Part shown: in pieces, positions 1 to 13,668 of the stretch
Position numbering within the stretch: position 1 is the first letter of the stretch
How the letters are laid out: every line of letters begins with the position of its first letter
Source of the DNA: Himantopus leucocephalus
Taxonomy: Eukaryota > Chordata > Aves > Charadriiformes > Recurvirostridae
DNA length: 64,000 bases
Reading direction: 5' to 3'
NCBI GenBank assembly: GCA_003993805.1
Contig: RSEF01000004.1
Span: 77,054,650 to 77,118,649 of the forward strand
Made by a program: the position numbers and the translations under genes
The notes under the pieces: model-generated
Seen by the model: only the letters and a program-made list of their open reading frames with translations
The model's database searches: none
What the model was told of the DNA's origin: nothing

Positions 1-1460
1 ACACCTGCCTGAATTGCCCCCTCCATCCCAAAAAATTGGAAAATCCAAAATATTGAAAAAGTTTCAAAATATAGTATTGACACAGTTTTTCTGAAATGTC
101 ATCTGTTCCATAGATGCTGGAGATGTGCAGTGCAGTTGACATTCTTATCGATTTCACTGCTGCTATAAAGCAAGAATGGCAACTGTGCTGGATAACCATC
201 CAGAGTCTGCTCGTTTCCAGCACAGTCAAAGAAACAGAATTTCAGGCACAGAAACCTGAAAACATATGTCCCAGAGTGCCAGGTATACTCCAGCCTCAGG
301 ATTTTCTAAAGGTCTTGGAATGTAGTTTATTTATCCAGGTATCTATAGTGTTCATTTTGTATTTGACCTAACCATCTAGATTAATTTTATGTAATGATCC
401 TTCTAGAGATGATGTATTGTCATAAAATGTACTTCTACAATCGATCAACCATTTGAGTTCTGATGCTGACTATGTGCCTCTATTGTGAGAAGAGGAGTCA
501 GATATAACTAGTTCATTAAGATGTTACGCTGGAGATGTTTAAAACTAAATAACAAGAAGACCCAGGTTTCTTGATAGGAACTAAAAGTGCTGGAAGTACT
601 GGATGCTCAGCCATTGGGTGATCCCAATGTTTTTTTACAGTGTCAGTGACAGTGGCAGTTCCAAATCTATGAAAAATGAAGACTATTGAGTCAGTGTTAA
701 AATTGTTTAAAAGAAAAAGAGCTTCACCCTGGAAGGCAGAAGCATGGTTATACCTCATGTTTTTGACAAAGCCTTTAATGGTTCCACAGTTGCTATTTTA
801 TGCAAAATGTGCCTGAAAATATCTGGTTGCACAAGTTGTGACATTTTATCATCTGTTCTTCACATATTTTATTATTCGCTTGGCAGAAAATTTAAAGCTA
901 ACACTGTAGATATCAAACTATGCTGCTGTGAAATATATATGGCAAATCCTAAGGTTAAAGAATTTAGGCAGAAACATAATCTGTGTACATAAGCCTTAGT
1001 AAAGAAAACAAGGATAAGCACAAACATGCACGATATATGTAAGGACCAGCCCAGAAGAGATACTATAGATAAAAGAAACGTATCAAGAGGAAAGGCATAC
1101 CAGAACGACCAGTCATGCGTCTTGCACTTGCAGGCCTTGACAAAAGGTACAAATTCCACAAAACTGAAGGACACTGGCAGAAGATTAGAACAGCATTCAT
1201 GGAAAATCAGGTGATATTAAGAATTCTAGGGAAAGGAAGACATTTCACTCTACTGAAATGTAGATTTTGTTTGTGAAATGTGAGGGATTTCTTGCAAATT
1301 GGTGTTCATGACTTGAGAAAAACAAAGGATTTACATGTCTTAAGTATCATAGAGTAGCAGAAACAAAACAAAAAAAGCTTTAGCTGTGAAGAAAGCACAG
1401 GAAGATGTGCAGTGCCATTTAAGATGCCAAAGGTGATGCGGGTTGATTGCTGATCACACA

Positions 1461-1553
1461 TGATGGATATCATGCAGGAGCTGTGGTGTGACCAGCACCA
1501 GTTTTTCTCAACTCATGCACAAGTATTCCACAGCTCCTGCATGATATCCATCA
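1461..1553. repeat. Perfect 26-bp inverted repeat with 41-nt loop
   Basis: The left arm is 1461-1486 and the right arm 1528-1553. They are exact reverse complements over 26 bp, and pairing stops on both sides (1460/1554 and 1487/1527 do not pair). RNA from either strand would fold into a hairpin of about 93 nt. No transposon terminal signature was recognised. It could be a small-RNA precursor, a MITE remnant or a template-switch inversion. Confidence 0.85.
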
Positions 1554-3086
1554 GCCCTCTTATGATGTTGTATTTATCCTGGCCCATCTCTAACAGTTCT
1601 GGATGTCTCTGTGCCAGCAATGAATCAAGTGCTGTGGGTCAACATTGTTCAGCAACTGAATCAAGCCCCTTCTTAGAGAAAAATAAAGGAAGAAAGGTGA
1701 GAGGATAACAAAGTTCAGAAAGACCTCCATTTAAAATTTTGAACAGGGAACCCTGAAGATCAACAGATTCAATGTGTTTTAGACCTATTGAAGAGGAAGG
1801 AAACTCTTTAAAATTTTACTGTAAGTAGCCCCATCTGGAGGGTGGATGTCAAAAGTCTGGGTCTTAAGCTGTTTAGGCAAAACCAGCAATACCAATAGCT
1901 TAAACAGACAAACTAGGGAGCATAAAGATATCATGTAATGTTAAAACAATATGCAGATATGCAGGCTGCTGTGTTTTTTACTAGCTTCAGTTACCAGTCT
2001 GATTTAAGTTTAACCCCCTGAAGAGCTCATTATCATAGTCTATTTTGGAGTATTAAAATTACTATCATGTAATTGTATACTAAGAATAATAGGTACATAT
2101 TAACAAATTATGGTAAATACGGGAATTTCAGAACTCCCTAAGAACTGCCTTATCCATTGGCAATGGACTGCCTGTCCATTGAAGCATCACACAGGGGAAA
2201 AAGAAAAGTGAATGACCTAATGAATATCCCACTTAGTACTTCAAAGACAAACTCTAAAGCTATTCAGATTGCTTGTTTGGCACTTCAAACACCAGGCACA
2301 ATGCCTCAGTTTATAATCAGTTTTGTAAACTATTTATAGTCAGCTAGGAATTATTCAAAGTGGCCTCATTAAATGTTTCCCCATCATCTCTGTTAAATAC
2401 GTTTCCTTTTGCCCATATTAGTAGAATACTTGACTTCAACTCAGTATTGTGAGAAATGTAGAGCAATTTGCAATGAGAGCAAAAATATTGCAATCATGAC
2501 AGGCATTCAGATAGCACACGTTTTCCTTTAAACATTTAATATTTTTTCCGTTCTGTAGATATGTTTTAATAATGTTATAAAGGAAGATTAATTGTGGTTT
2601 CATACTTAAGCTAGGTAAAATAGGAGATGATACTTAAATGTAGGAAATCTAGCAGGCATGCGAAGTAACATTTAGACACTTCTTTGTACTTTTTTTTTCC
2701 TGTCTAACAGAAATCTGCTAACATGGAACTTGATCACACCTAGCAGAGAAATTCTACCAAAACCAAACCACCAATTGAACAACTGTGTACCTAGTAGAAG
2801 TAATATATCCCTTTCTTTCAGTAGTTTTTTGTAACGTTTTCCCTTTCACATGTTGTCATCCTTAAAAACCCTACCTAGATGTAATATTAGAAAACACGTT
2901 AAGGTTAAGCATCGTTTGAAACAGAATAAAACTGTTGAAGTAAAAGAAACTGAAAGAAATATACCATTTTTCTTTGTTCGTCCTCCCTGGGTAAGGCTCT
3001 CCTTTTTGCTTAGGTTTGAGTCCAGAAACTCTCAGGGTCTTGCTGCACTACAACGAAGTCCCTCCTCATCCCCCAGGAAAATTTCC

Positions 3087-3103
3087 TTTTTTTTTTTTTT
3101 TTT
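3087..3103. repeat. Poly(T) tract
   Basis: A 17-nt uninterrupted T run. No retroposon body was recognised next to it. Confidence 0.8.
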
Positions 3104-3524
3104 GATCACTTGAAAGAACTGGCTCCTGTCTGCTCCCTGCTCCTCTCAGCAGTCTCTCAGTCTTTATTTGTGTAATTTCACAATAGCTTCATCCCATCTG
3201 ACTTTCCAGAAGATTTCTCCAAATTATTCATGACCATTTGGTTTCAGAAAAATAACAATGCCATGTTCCTGCTATGCAGTTTCACTTAATTCAGAAAGTA
3301 CAATCCAAGAGTAAGGTAAACAGGTGATTGCCTTTTTTGCTGCTCAGCCATATGCTTTGAGCAGAACACAACATAAAAAGCACACATAGTAAACAGTGAA
3401 GAAATTAAACAGCTATATCACGCACCTCAGTTAGGAAATTCTTATCAGACTGGGGCGGGGGGGGAGTATGAATTAAATTTTTCATTAAAATAGCTGCAGT
3501 AACATCCCCCTGAAAAAAGAAAAA

Positions 3525-3727
3525 AATATGAAACCCAAACCCCCAAAAACCAAAACCAAACAAACAACTTCCCAGAACAATGAAGAATAGTCACCTGGTC
3601 TCAGCATTTCACTTCCTAAAGCCTTTCTAAAACCCTGAGTAAAATCTCTGGTAAAAACAAAAGTATTAAAAAAAAAAAAATCAAAAAAACCCCAAAACAG
3701 AACAAAACAAAACCCCTAAAGTAAAAT
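3525..3727. repeat. A-rich low-complexity stretch
   Basis: Mixed A-rich sequence with short C runs (AAACCCC-, AAAACC-type words), densest at 3661-3714. A similar patch occurs at 14,871-14,908. No coding content. Confidence 0.6.
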
Positions 3728-5513
3728 AAATAAGTGAAGTGTGGCAGAGGAAGTTTTAATCCATTAAAACATTTATATTTTTGTTTGAAGATTTTGACTT
3801 ATTTGAAACCTGATCATGCCATTAATTAGTTCACTGTGGTGTACTATTCCCACAAAAAAAGCTTTAAGCCTAACAAATGTGCAGATGGTAAAGCAAATTC
3901 CCTCTATCTGTAGACAAGTTATTAAGCACTCTAATGCCATATTGACAGCAAGATGACAGCTTGGTGTTGATCACAATTTTTCCTATTGTTTTTAAGATGC
4001 TTGATGCATTTTTACTCTATGTTGGAATCGGATATAACATGCAATGGATTGTAATGTCTTGCATTAGAATATTGTATTCTTTTTAACAGCCACAGAACTG
4101 TCTTTGAAACGTTTCCTGCCATTCAATTAGTGCAGCTGCAAAGAAAGATGTTCCACGAGAATTTTGGCTGGATCTCCTGGCTGATGCAGTTAGGGAATCA
4201 ATTCAGTAGTGAATCAATTTATAAAAATGAAGTAGGAAGAGCAATGATTTTATTAATTTGGGGATTTTTTTGCCTGTTTAGGTTAAAGCCTAAGCGTGTG
4301 CATGGATTTAGGCACCTTGATAAAATATTCATGTATTGATGAATTTTTTGAAAACTTGCTCAGCTCTTTCTAAACCTAGAAGACTCTTATGTAGAAATAT
4401 GTTTCTACAAGTGTTCTAGACATTCAAAATTACTTGTGACCCAAGCTGAACCCAAGCGGATTCTCTGACCAGTGATCTCTACAGATATCCTGTCTCATGG
4501 ACATAACTGGAAATGATAGGCATTTTCAGAGTTTATGCAGGAGAAAACCTTCAGGTTGCTTCTTCAGGATTTCAGGAAACAGTCAGATGAAAAATGCATG
4601 TGTCCTCATGTAAAGAACTAATCAGTAGCTTAATACATGCTACAGGTGAGAATAAAATTCTAGTCAAATTCCCCACTCCATCTGGTTTAGCAGGAACTTG
4701 TAGCTAGGGCTTGCAGGCTTTGCGAAGCGAGAAAACAGAACGATCGAGGGATCTCTCTCTGTCCCTGAGGCCAGCTTGACATTGTGTGGATCAACACTTC
4801 ACGTCTAAAATGTAAAGGGAAAGGATTTTTCCCTTTCCCCCAGAAGACGATTTATTGAGATGTAAGATGCCTATTGGGAAAAGACCCTTTCCCATGTGTC
4901 ACAGGTGAAAAAAAAGAAAAGAAAAAGAAGCTTTAATTGTGAATGTTAACAGGTGGCATCTAACTGGATGTTTTTGTGCTTGTGAGTAAATGTGCAAAAC
5001 TGAATTTTTTGAACTCTCAAGTGGAAGTCTGATACTTGCTAGCTGCCTCTGGTATGGGCCAGTTGTGAATTTTCAAAACACCTGGATTAAACAGAAATGA
5101 CATACTCTGAATCCTCCATTTAATAAAGAGACAGGAGACAAACCCAGAAATTACAAAGCTGATTACGCATTTGTTTCTGCACACAGTCTATTTTGATTGT
5201 GAAAACCAGGGACTTGATACTCTGGGAAGAAGGAAGTGTTGCAAAAAATAAGTGTTTCTAAAATGAAGAGGTGGCTATGGAAAGAAGAAAGGCATCTAAA
5301 AAGAAGGGGAGTATCCTAGCTGGAGAAAAGCTCTCAGAAGTGGGGGAAGATCCTGGAGATGGGAGAGAAGCATCCAGAAAAATACTTCATCTTGGCTGGT
5401 GATGCCCAAGACTGGTAACTGCTGGCAGCTGCATAGCAAGAAGTGACACAACTTTCTGCATGATCTTCCCAGAGCAGCAATGATATCCCTGAAGGGAAGG
5501 GAAGTTAACATCT

Positions 5514-5582
5514 AGTGAACTACTTGATGATTTTTAAGGTCTTTTCCAACTTAAATGATTCTATAATTCTACGATTCTATGA
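5514..5582 (+). mobile_element. CR1 LINE 3' tail fragment
   Basis: The last ~70 bp of a CR1 element: a diverged form of the conserved 3' end (TTTAAGGTCTTTTCCAAC) followed by degenerate ATTCTATG-type terminal repeats. The body is absent, as in the usual 5'-truncated insertions. Confidence 0.8.
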
Positions 5583-5607
5583 ACTTAATGCTGGAGAGAA
5601 GGGAGGG

Positions 5608-5960
5608 TGTTATGGTTTGAGAGACCCATAACAATTTATTGTCATTTAGACAATCATTCTATCATCCGATGGCCCCTCCCCACCTGGGAAAGGGAATCGG
5701 GAAAAACAAGGAAACCCAGGAGCTGAAGTATAAACAGATTTAATAGAGTAAGATTAGATAATTAACATTAATAGCACTAAAGAACCAATATAAACTTAAG
5801 GAGAAAATTTTTGTGAAATTCCTGAACAGGGCCAGATCTCCACTCCTGACTTTAAATTGCCCATTTCTATCGGTTCCCCAGAATACCACAACTGGGATGA
5901 TGGTAACTCGCATGGACTCAACACACAAGTGATCTCAAAACTGGCCAGCCTACTCTGATT
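5608..5960. mobile_element. LTR-like fragment of an avian endogenous retrovirus
   Basis: It begins with TGTTATGGTTTGAGAGACCC, a TG-start form that resembles LTR families dispersed in bird genomes from memory. It continues through a CCCCTCCCCACCTGGGAAAG block and an A/T-rich middle. The right limit is uncertain and no coding part was seen. Family assignment is inference and needs a repeat-library search. Confidence 0.5.
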
Positions 5961-8900
5961 TTCCCCACGCAATTGAAAAGACTTGCTGCTTGCTATTTAG
6001 GGACTAGAAATTATTTTTTTCCTTTCAGCACAGTTGATGATATAGGAAAATTACTTGACTAAAGAGAACCTATCACCTGAATTGTAGCAATGGAGTGGAA
6101 TGAAATACTATCAGGATCTTCCTCCCTCATCCATCAACATTCTTCTTCATAGAAAAATTCTTGAAGCATAATCTGAGGATAAAGTCTCTGGGGGATTTCT
6201 TTTTATTATTTCTTTGTTGTTGTTGATGACAGTCTCACAATCAGAGAGACAAATATTCAGCTGAGAAAAGAACAAGTAATATGCACACCAAACACAGAAC
6301 TTCGCTGTTCATCTGACATAATCACATGGTAGGAGCAGTACTAATTCCTCAGCTCGATTGTGATGGTCATTAAAATTACACAAAATATGCTCTTTTTTTT
6401 TATTTTTTCCATAAATATTTTCTCGGTTTAAAACAGCTTGCTGTTATTATTATTAAGGTTTTATTCTGACCCATGGAGAAAAGGCATTAGTGGTGGCAAG
6501 ACAGCTGTCCCACAACTATAGCAATGTAATTCCAGAATTTATTGAAGGTACTGTCTTTTCTTGACACTTCTCAGAAAACTGTTGAGGAGAACTGCTCATT
6601 TACTAATGTGACTGAAAATCACTGTCACTCCAAATCAACATAGCTGTTTAATGAAAATGGGCTCTTCAGTAATACAATAGATGCTGTCAAAGCAGTGATC
6701 AGAAAGAGAAGAAAGGGAGTGAACTAGGTAACTTGAGCTGTTAGAAACTTCAACTGTGTTTTGCTAAGCTGTCTGACACAAAATGAGATCTGCTTTGCTG
6801 AATAACTTCTTTCACCAGCTTCAGCTACCTGAAAATGTCTTTACTTTTCTTCATGGGCCACATATTGGCTAATAAGGTGAAAGGTTTCATTCTTGTCATG
6901 TTAAACTGAATCATTAATACAGAAGAATTTTTAGAGGTGCTGGCACTGGAACTGGTGTTCAGATGATGTCCAAGGAATAGCTTTTTGCTTTTGTCTCTTT
7001 AACTCTTCCCTTCCAAAACCAGTGCTTCACCTTCCAAGTTCCCTGAGAATTACTTTGATGTTTACCTTCCTATTTATATCATAAATAACTGCTTCCAAAT
7101 CCAAACTTCTTTTCTTCCACAATCATTCACTATAAGGTCCAATATTTCAAAATAATTTTTCATCCTGATCAAAAATGAAAATATGAAATATATATTTATT
7201 TGGTGAAACAGAAGATAGGGAAATGAATCAAAACATACAGATTTATCAGGTGAGACTGCTCATCTTTTTTTCATTTTTGAGGCATCACTCAATTGTCCAT
7301 TTATAGATATCAAATACTAGTTGAGTGATACCCTACATGTGTCCACATGTTGATACAGAGGATGCAGGTTTCCTACAGATCCTAAATCATATCTCCCAAC
7401 CCATATCTTGCTTATCCTAGGATATCTTAAATGGTACTGGGTGCCTATGTGAACTGAATAGATCAAGCCACAATATGTAGAGGAGTTAAATTCCATGCAC
7501 TGAGACATATTGATATGTGAAGGATGCACATAGTTTAACACGCATTCTGTTCAGCTGCATCCTAACTTCATGTCCTAACATAAAACAGATCTAGGACAGA
7601 TCACTGTCAACCTTTGAGATAAGGCCAGAGCTAGCTTTGGAGATGCCAAGCAAGGAAAATTTCTTTACTGATTTCTTACTGCTGTTATTTCATTACTATT
7701 TCAACTGTTTGATAATCTGAATAAAGTTTAATTTTGGCATGGGTCCTTAATTGTTTTCCCCAAAATTTCTGTAGTAGTTTGTGAAATAGGTAATAGCAAA
7801 CAAATTAAATAGTTTTATTTAAAGGAGAAGAACAAAGGCATAAGGTACCTAATGTATAAATAACATTAGACAGCCCTGAAAACACAAATTAAGTCTCACC
7901 TTAAACTAAACTCTTATTATTTCATTCTAAGACTTACAAAGAGTTTAGATGATGCAAATACAACTAATCCATCCAAGAGCTTTCTGCTCTTTCACTTGAG
8001 TACAATCCAAATTCAGGAACACCTCTGGCTGACCAATACTGAACGTTTCAGTGAATAGTTCGCCCACCAAAACATCATTCAGTTTAAATAAGTAATGCCA
8101 GTATACCTCTAGAAGAAGTCTTGTATTCTAAGGCTGAAGAAATGTCTTTTCAAAAGAGTGAGGCCTAACATAGAAACAAATCTGCTAACTAAAACATTAT
8201 TTTGTCTTTCTTTTGAAAAATCTAGTTCAGACTGCTGTGTGTTTAGATACTGTCAGCAAACTTGTTTTCACTCAAATTGCCATAATTAATTTTCTTACTT
8301 TATTTTTATCACAGTAATAGAGTGAGTTGATTTTCCCTCTGATAAATAGCAACTATCTGAGGGGGAAAAGGCTTCAAAAATGGGCCTGCTTTTCTCTGTT
8401 TTTTTCTCCAGTTACACACAAGTTATTTCATTGGCTTCGAGAGTTAAACTGTTGTGAAACCTAAATAAAATAATAGCCTTTATTCATTCTGCTTAGAATT
8501 CAAGCAATCTATTTAGAAGTGTAAAATAATAAAATAATTGAGATTTCAGGGTTTTAAAAAAAAAAATACAAACCATTTATTTATACCAGTGTTACAACTA
8601 AATTAATGATCCAAAACAATGATCAATTTATATCTGCTTGAAAATGTTCAAGGGACAGAGGATGAGGAAAAGGTTTGAACACAGTATTTTCCATCATGTT
8701 CTGTCACTCTAACTTCCTAGAAAATCTGGTTCACACATACATATTTGATGCTCATCTTTGCAGGTGATAAAACGTCTTCTAACCTCTGCAAGGTTGTATG
8801 CATAACTGAAACTAAAGACTCTATTTAGCCAACTTTGTGGCAATCTTATCAAGAGCAAGAAGATGCAGCCATGAACTGTAAGGAGAAAATAAAAAAGAAA

Positions 8901-10295
8901 AAAAGCATGGTTCTCAAGTTCTTAAAGCATTCCTTTTCCCTTTGTGTCAGAAAATGTAAATATTTCAGGCAGTATTATTATTCCTACTCAGAATTTATCT
9001 GGGTTTCCTGGATTGAATTCTTTCCCCTGTCCCAAATATATTTGCATTCATGTTAACACCTTAAAAAAATCTCAGTATGAATTTATGAAAAATATAGCAG
9101 ATCTTTTATAAGTGCAGTTCAGTCCACAGGTCCTGACATCACAAATATCTTACTTTTTCCATTTGTATTCCTGTCCCATTTCCACTATTTTCCAGCCATG
9201 ATTTATAAATATATTATTGTTTTTTCATTTAAATCCATCCTTGCTTATCGCACTCACTTCTGCTAAAAGAGGTACAAGTTTTGAATCCTTAAAAAATGTT
9301 AAAGATAATAAAACTGAGATGACTTCTCAATATATATTAGCTCTTTATCTGTTTTATGGCTTGTAATTTTCAGTGTGTTTGGATGAAACTCATCCTCTTT
9401 CATTATTGTCACAGCAGGACATTCTGAATGAGTTGGTTTGATTTTTGGCTGATTGTCTTTAATCTGTCTCCAGTTGCCTCTCATCTCTTCCACCATGTGA
9501 TATACTGTATGTTGATAATCCTTAATAATCAACATATCCTTTTACATTCCATAATACCCGTGAGACTTTGATCTTCTGTATTATCCAACAGTTTAAGAGG
9601 GCAAACAGAGAAGTAACTATTCATTTCTGTCAAAAAAATGCCATTTTTTTATATCTGATACTGTAGAAAACAGAAGTTAGCTAAGCCCTTGAAGTCCTTG
9701 AAATTAGTATTCTGGTACTTAGTAGGTGATGATTTACGTCAGAAGATTCCGCTTCCAAGTGGTTAAAAATTAATTCTATTGGAAACAGGAAATAAATCAG
9801 GAAACATCCTTTTTTTCTAAACCACCCCAAATCATTAATGAAAAAGATTGTCAATTTTGAAAAGTAACTTTAAATGGCATGGTGCCAGCAAAGTTTTAGA
9901 TGACTGATGTAGATAGAGGCGTATCATTGAAGGGCCCCATAGCTGCATGGCAACAGCTGTCAAAAAGACTTCGGGCTGCAAGAGTAAAGGCTTAGTATGC
10001 ACTGAATTTTATCTTCCCTTTGCTCCCCAGCACTGAGCCTGATGTCAGTTTTATTGTGGAATAATTTTGTGATATCTTGCTGGACAAAGATTTTTCAGTC
10101 TCTGATCTGAAATATGGTAAAATCAGGTTATCTCTTCGTTTCTACATCACTAATGCTCCAGGACATTAGTCAAATACCTAGTGTCCAACTGCACATTTTA
10201 CTACTGCTTGGAATGGTAGTTATGATTCCACAAAAACATTGTCTTGAATATCTGGCATATTGGCTTGTCACCCATAGACTGAAATCCATTTTTCT

Positions 10296-10337
10296 CATGT
10301 TACATACAGATCAGCTCATTTGAGCTCATGTAACATG
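10296..10337. repeat. Nested inverted repeat
   Basis: The outer arms CATGTTACAT (10,296-10,305) and ATGTAACATG (10,328-10,337) enclose an inner 6-bp stem, AGCTCA/TGAGCT, with a TT loop at 10,313-10,326. The internal bulge is asymmetric. Short enough to be chance in AT-rich DNA. Confidence 0.7.
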
Positions 10338-12629
10338 AAGACAAAAAAATATGCATCCTTCCCTAAATAAAACAATTTATTTAAAAATCTCATAAATAGT
10401 CTGATTCATTTTTTTCTGCTTGCCACCTCAATCAGTGCTTCATATTCTATTTTCACATTTTGGTAAATATTTATTTCTCTGGAGTTTACGTCTACTCCCT
10501 GGAGACTCTCAGTTTGCAATGAGCTTCAGTGGACTTGACTCCGTCATCAGTTGCTGGCTCTCACTTACTACAGTGGAGCTTTCTCCTGATGGCAGAAGTC
10601 TTTCCATGTTAAGAGCATTACGGCTGGGCCTATGAAGGGAAGGCTGGAGTGCAATCCTGCAAAACCAAAAGTGAAGTATCTTCTGTGCCGTGGGACCGTG
10701 CATCCTATTGAAGTATGTGGGTGTGAATAAAATGAGAGGGATTTAAAATCCTTGGTGAGGATCTATCATACCCAGAATGACAAGCACTGGCACACCTGAA
10801 CCAGAAAAAAGCAAAATACCAAACAGAAGCTTACATCAGAGAATCTATTTCTGAAATTAACTAAGATGTCTAAGTCAAAACTGTAAACATACAGTGCCAT
10901 GAGGGTAGAATTTGAATTACACTACAACAAACAGGCACACATCAAATTCAGCAGTACCTAGTAGCAGGATCATAATTTCTCCTCAGTAGTTTCACCTAGA
11001 TTTTTAATAGATTCTTATTTAGATGAAATTTTTAGAGTAGATAATAGATAAATCTGTAATATGTATCTATGATCTGCTTGATTTTTGCTCACTTTGCAGT
11101 CTTGTAACAATTACTTCCTCTGCCAAATACGTCAACACTGAACTTTTGAGATCTTTCTTAAGCCCTTCACAAACAATAGCAGAAGGAAGGTGACAGTTTC
11201 CTAGCATCTCCAGGTGCCGGTAGGGAGGGTTCAGTGTGAAGAATTGTTTGTTTATTTGTGTGGGTGGATTAGTGAATCAAAGAAGAATGAAAAATAAGGA
11301 GTCTCTGTGTGTTCCTTTTATATTGAATTTTAAAATTAATAGCACCTACAGATATTAAGGAGGAGGCTTAATGAAATTCACCAAAGCAGAACAATAATTG
11401 TGTGTGAGTGTCTGTATGAATACGTATATAAGCACATGCATATTTAAAAATGCATACATATAAACACACTTGCAGTCACCCCCCCCGATTCCTAGATTAA
11501 GTAAACTTGCTCCTCTGTTGCCTGATCTTGCTTGACAGGCATCAATCAATTTAAAAGAACTGAGCTTAATCACAGTTAAAAGTAAAAATGTTACTGATCT
11601 GGTAGACAGTCTCATACAATTAATTGTGAAGAAGCACTGAGAACTTTGTGTGACCATTAATGAAGTCTATATCAAGACAAGTATACAGTATACACTTAAG
11701 TTATGTATTATGCACCTGTTTTTGGAATAGTGTGTTCCTTTTCAAAGAAAATTCATAGTGCTAGCAAAAGAATTGTAAAGCTTCAGAGAAACCAGTCCTA
11801 CAGTGACAGAAGGCATAACAGTCATACGCAATATAGGATAAATATTTTCATCATTTTTTTCATCCTTTTTCCATTTATTAATATTTATTATTTCATTTTT
11901 TCATTTTATTTTATATGAGAGATAAAGAATGTACTCTGAACAAATAATATGCTCAGGATTTCTCAGCAAACTCAATGTCTTTAAAATTCTGGCAAATTTA
12001 TTTTCTTCTGTATGTTTTTGCTTTAAAGAACAATAACACCTGCTTAGATCAGGTTTAATTCCACCTTCTTTTTAAATGCTGTCTAAAATTTTACTTTTTT
12101 TCTTTCTCTTTTACTCAGGAAACTTCATTTCACTCATATTGTGAACTTCAGCCCAAAAGCACTAAATTGTTTCATATCACTTTATAGTCATTTACAAGAG
12201 ACAGGCAACTCCAGAAGGTAATTCAGAACAAGAACCTAGCTTCAGATTTTTTTTATATTGCCTCTCAAACAGCCTCTTTCCAAATATTATGGAGACAGTA
12301 GTATGAAATCAGCTTCTACAGGATAAAATTAACTTTTGTAAATCCATCTTTTATCTCTGCTTCCCTGGCTTCACCTGTGGTTTTGTCTTCTCTCAGTTCC
12401 TTTTTCCTGTGAGTTCTCTTCTACAGTAGGTCAGGTTAAATTCCACCTGTCCTTTAAAACTCTCAGTATCCTCCTTTGCTACTCATAAAACCTTAAATCA
12501 AGGAAAGCCAGAAAAGTATTTTAAACAGCCCTCATCTTTCTGTCTCTACTTGCAGAGATGTGGGAGAACTGAAGTTGCTTCCTACTCCTCTGATATCTGA
12601 TGACCAGAAGAGGGAACACAGTGAATGTC

Positions 12630-12666
12630 TTTTTTTTTTTTTTCCTTTAAAAAAAAAANAAAAAAA
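12630..12666. repeat. Adjacent T and A homopolymers with one N
   Basis: A 14-nt T run is followed by TTCC-type spacer sequence and an A run interrupted by an ambiguous base at 12,659. The N probably marks a base-calling or polishing failure in the homopolymer. Confidence 0.8.
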
Positions 12667-13025
12667 GCAAACAAACTAACAAAATATTTCTTTGGGAACA
12701 TATAAGGTCAGTGTCTTTCAGAATAATTTTTACTGATGTAGTGAGAAATATTGGATTTCTAGCTTACTCAGACATAATTATTTTCTTATCATGTAACTAG
12801 GTTTGAACCTCTCTCGTTTGGTTCTGGGTCTCCTAAACCATTAACCTTTGCTAATTGTCCTATGGGTTCTCCACAGAGTCCTTGACCCTGTTCATTGTTT
12901 CCCATATTTTTTCACTTGCCTGATTTCAAAAAGTATCGTAGAAAAATACTCTGTGTTTGAGCAGGGGAAGAAAAGGGGAACTGAAAACTGAAAAAGGGAA
13001 ACTGAAAAAAAAAAGGGGAACATGA

Positions 13026-13668
13026 CCCAGCAATGCACGCTTGCAGCCCAGAAAGACAACCATAGAAGCATGGCCAGCAGGTTAAGGGAGGTGATTCAGG
13101 TGGGGACGAAACTGTGCCAAGTATGGGTTGCACCACCACACCCCCTCTACTCTGGTCTTGTGAGACATCTGTAGTACTGCATGCAGCTCTGGAGCCCTCA
13201 ACACAGAAAATACATGGACGGTTGGACCAAGTCCAAAGAAGGGTCACAAAGATCATCTCCTATGAAGACAGGCTGAGAGAGTTGGGGTTATTCAGCCTGC
13301 AGAAGAGAAGGCCCTGGGGAGACCTTATAGTGGACTTCTAGTATCTAAAGGGCACCTACAGGAAAGATGGGGAGGGACTCTTTTGTCAGGGAGTGCAGTG
13401 ATAGGATGAGAGGTAACAGTTTAAAACTGAAAGAAGGTGGATTTAGATTAGATATTAGGAAGAAATTCTTTACTCTGAGAGTGGTGAGACACTGGAAGAG
13501 TTTGCCCAGAGAAGCTGTAGATGTCCCATCCCTGGAACTGTTAAAGTCCAAGTTGGACAGGGCTTTGAGCAACCAAGTGTAGTGGAAAGTGTCCCTTCCC
13601 ATAGCAGGGCGTTGGAACTAGATGATCTTTAAAGGTCCCTTCCAACCCAAACCATTCTATGATTCTGT
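13026..13668 (+). mobile_element. Decayed CR1 LINE, 3' part
   Basis: This holds the C-terminal end of the CR1 ORF2 plus its 3' UTR. Recognisable translated pieces include [20 protein letters not shown] (about 13,264-13,323) and a later RKKFFTLRVVRHWKSLPRE block. It ends with CCCTTCCAACCC and an ATTCTATGATTCTG tail. Compared with the 15.3-kb copy it has lost two short stretches and carries about 40-45 extra bases near 13,098-13,140. It is broken by stops and cannot be active. Confidence 0.9.

Larger units (their letters stand above)
1..5513. other. AT-rich intergenic DNA, no gene recognised
   Basis: Open frames here are short (at most about 100 codons) and match no family I recognise. No exon with convincing splice sites was seen. 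The stretch holds homopolymer tracts and one perfect hairpin, listed separately. An intron of a gene lying outside the window cannot be excluded. Confidence 0.6.
5961..13025. other. AT-rich intergenic DNA, no gene recognised
   Basis: Only short scattered open frames occur, none with a known domain. A nested hairpin (10,296-10,337) and a T/A homopolymer pair near 12.65 kb are listed separately. Nothing else identifiable was seen. Confidence 0.6.
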
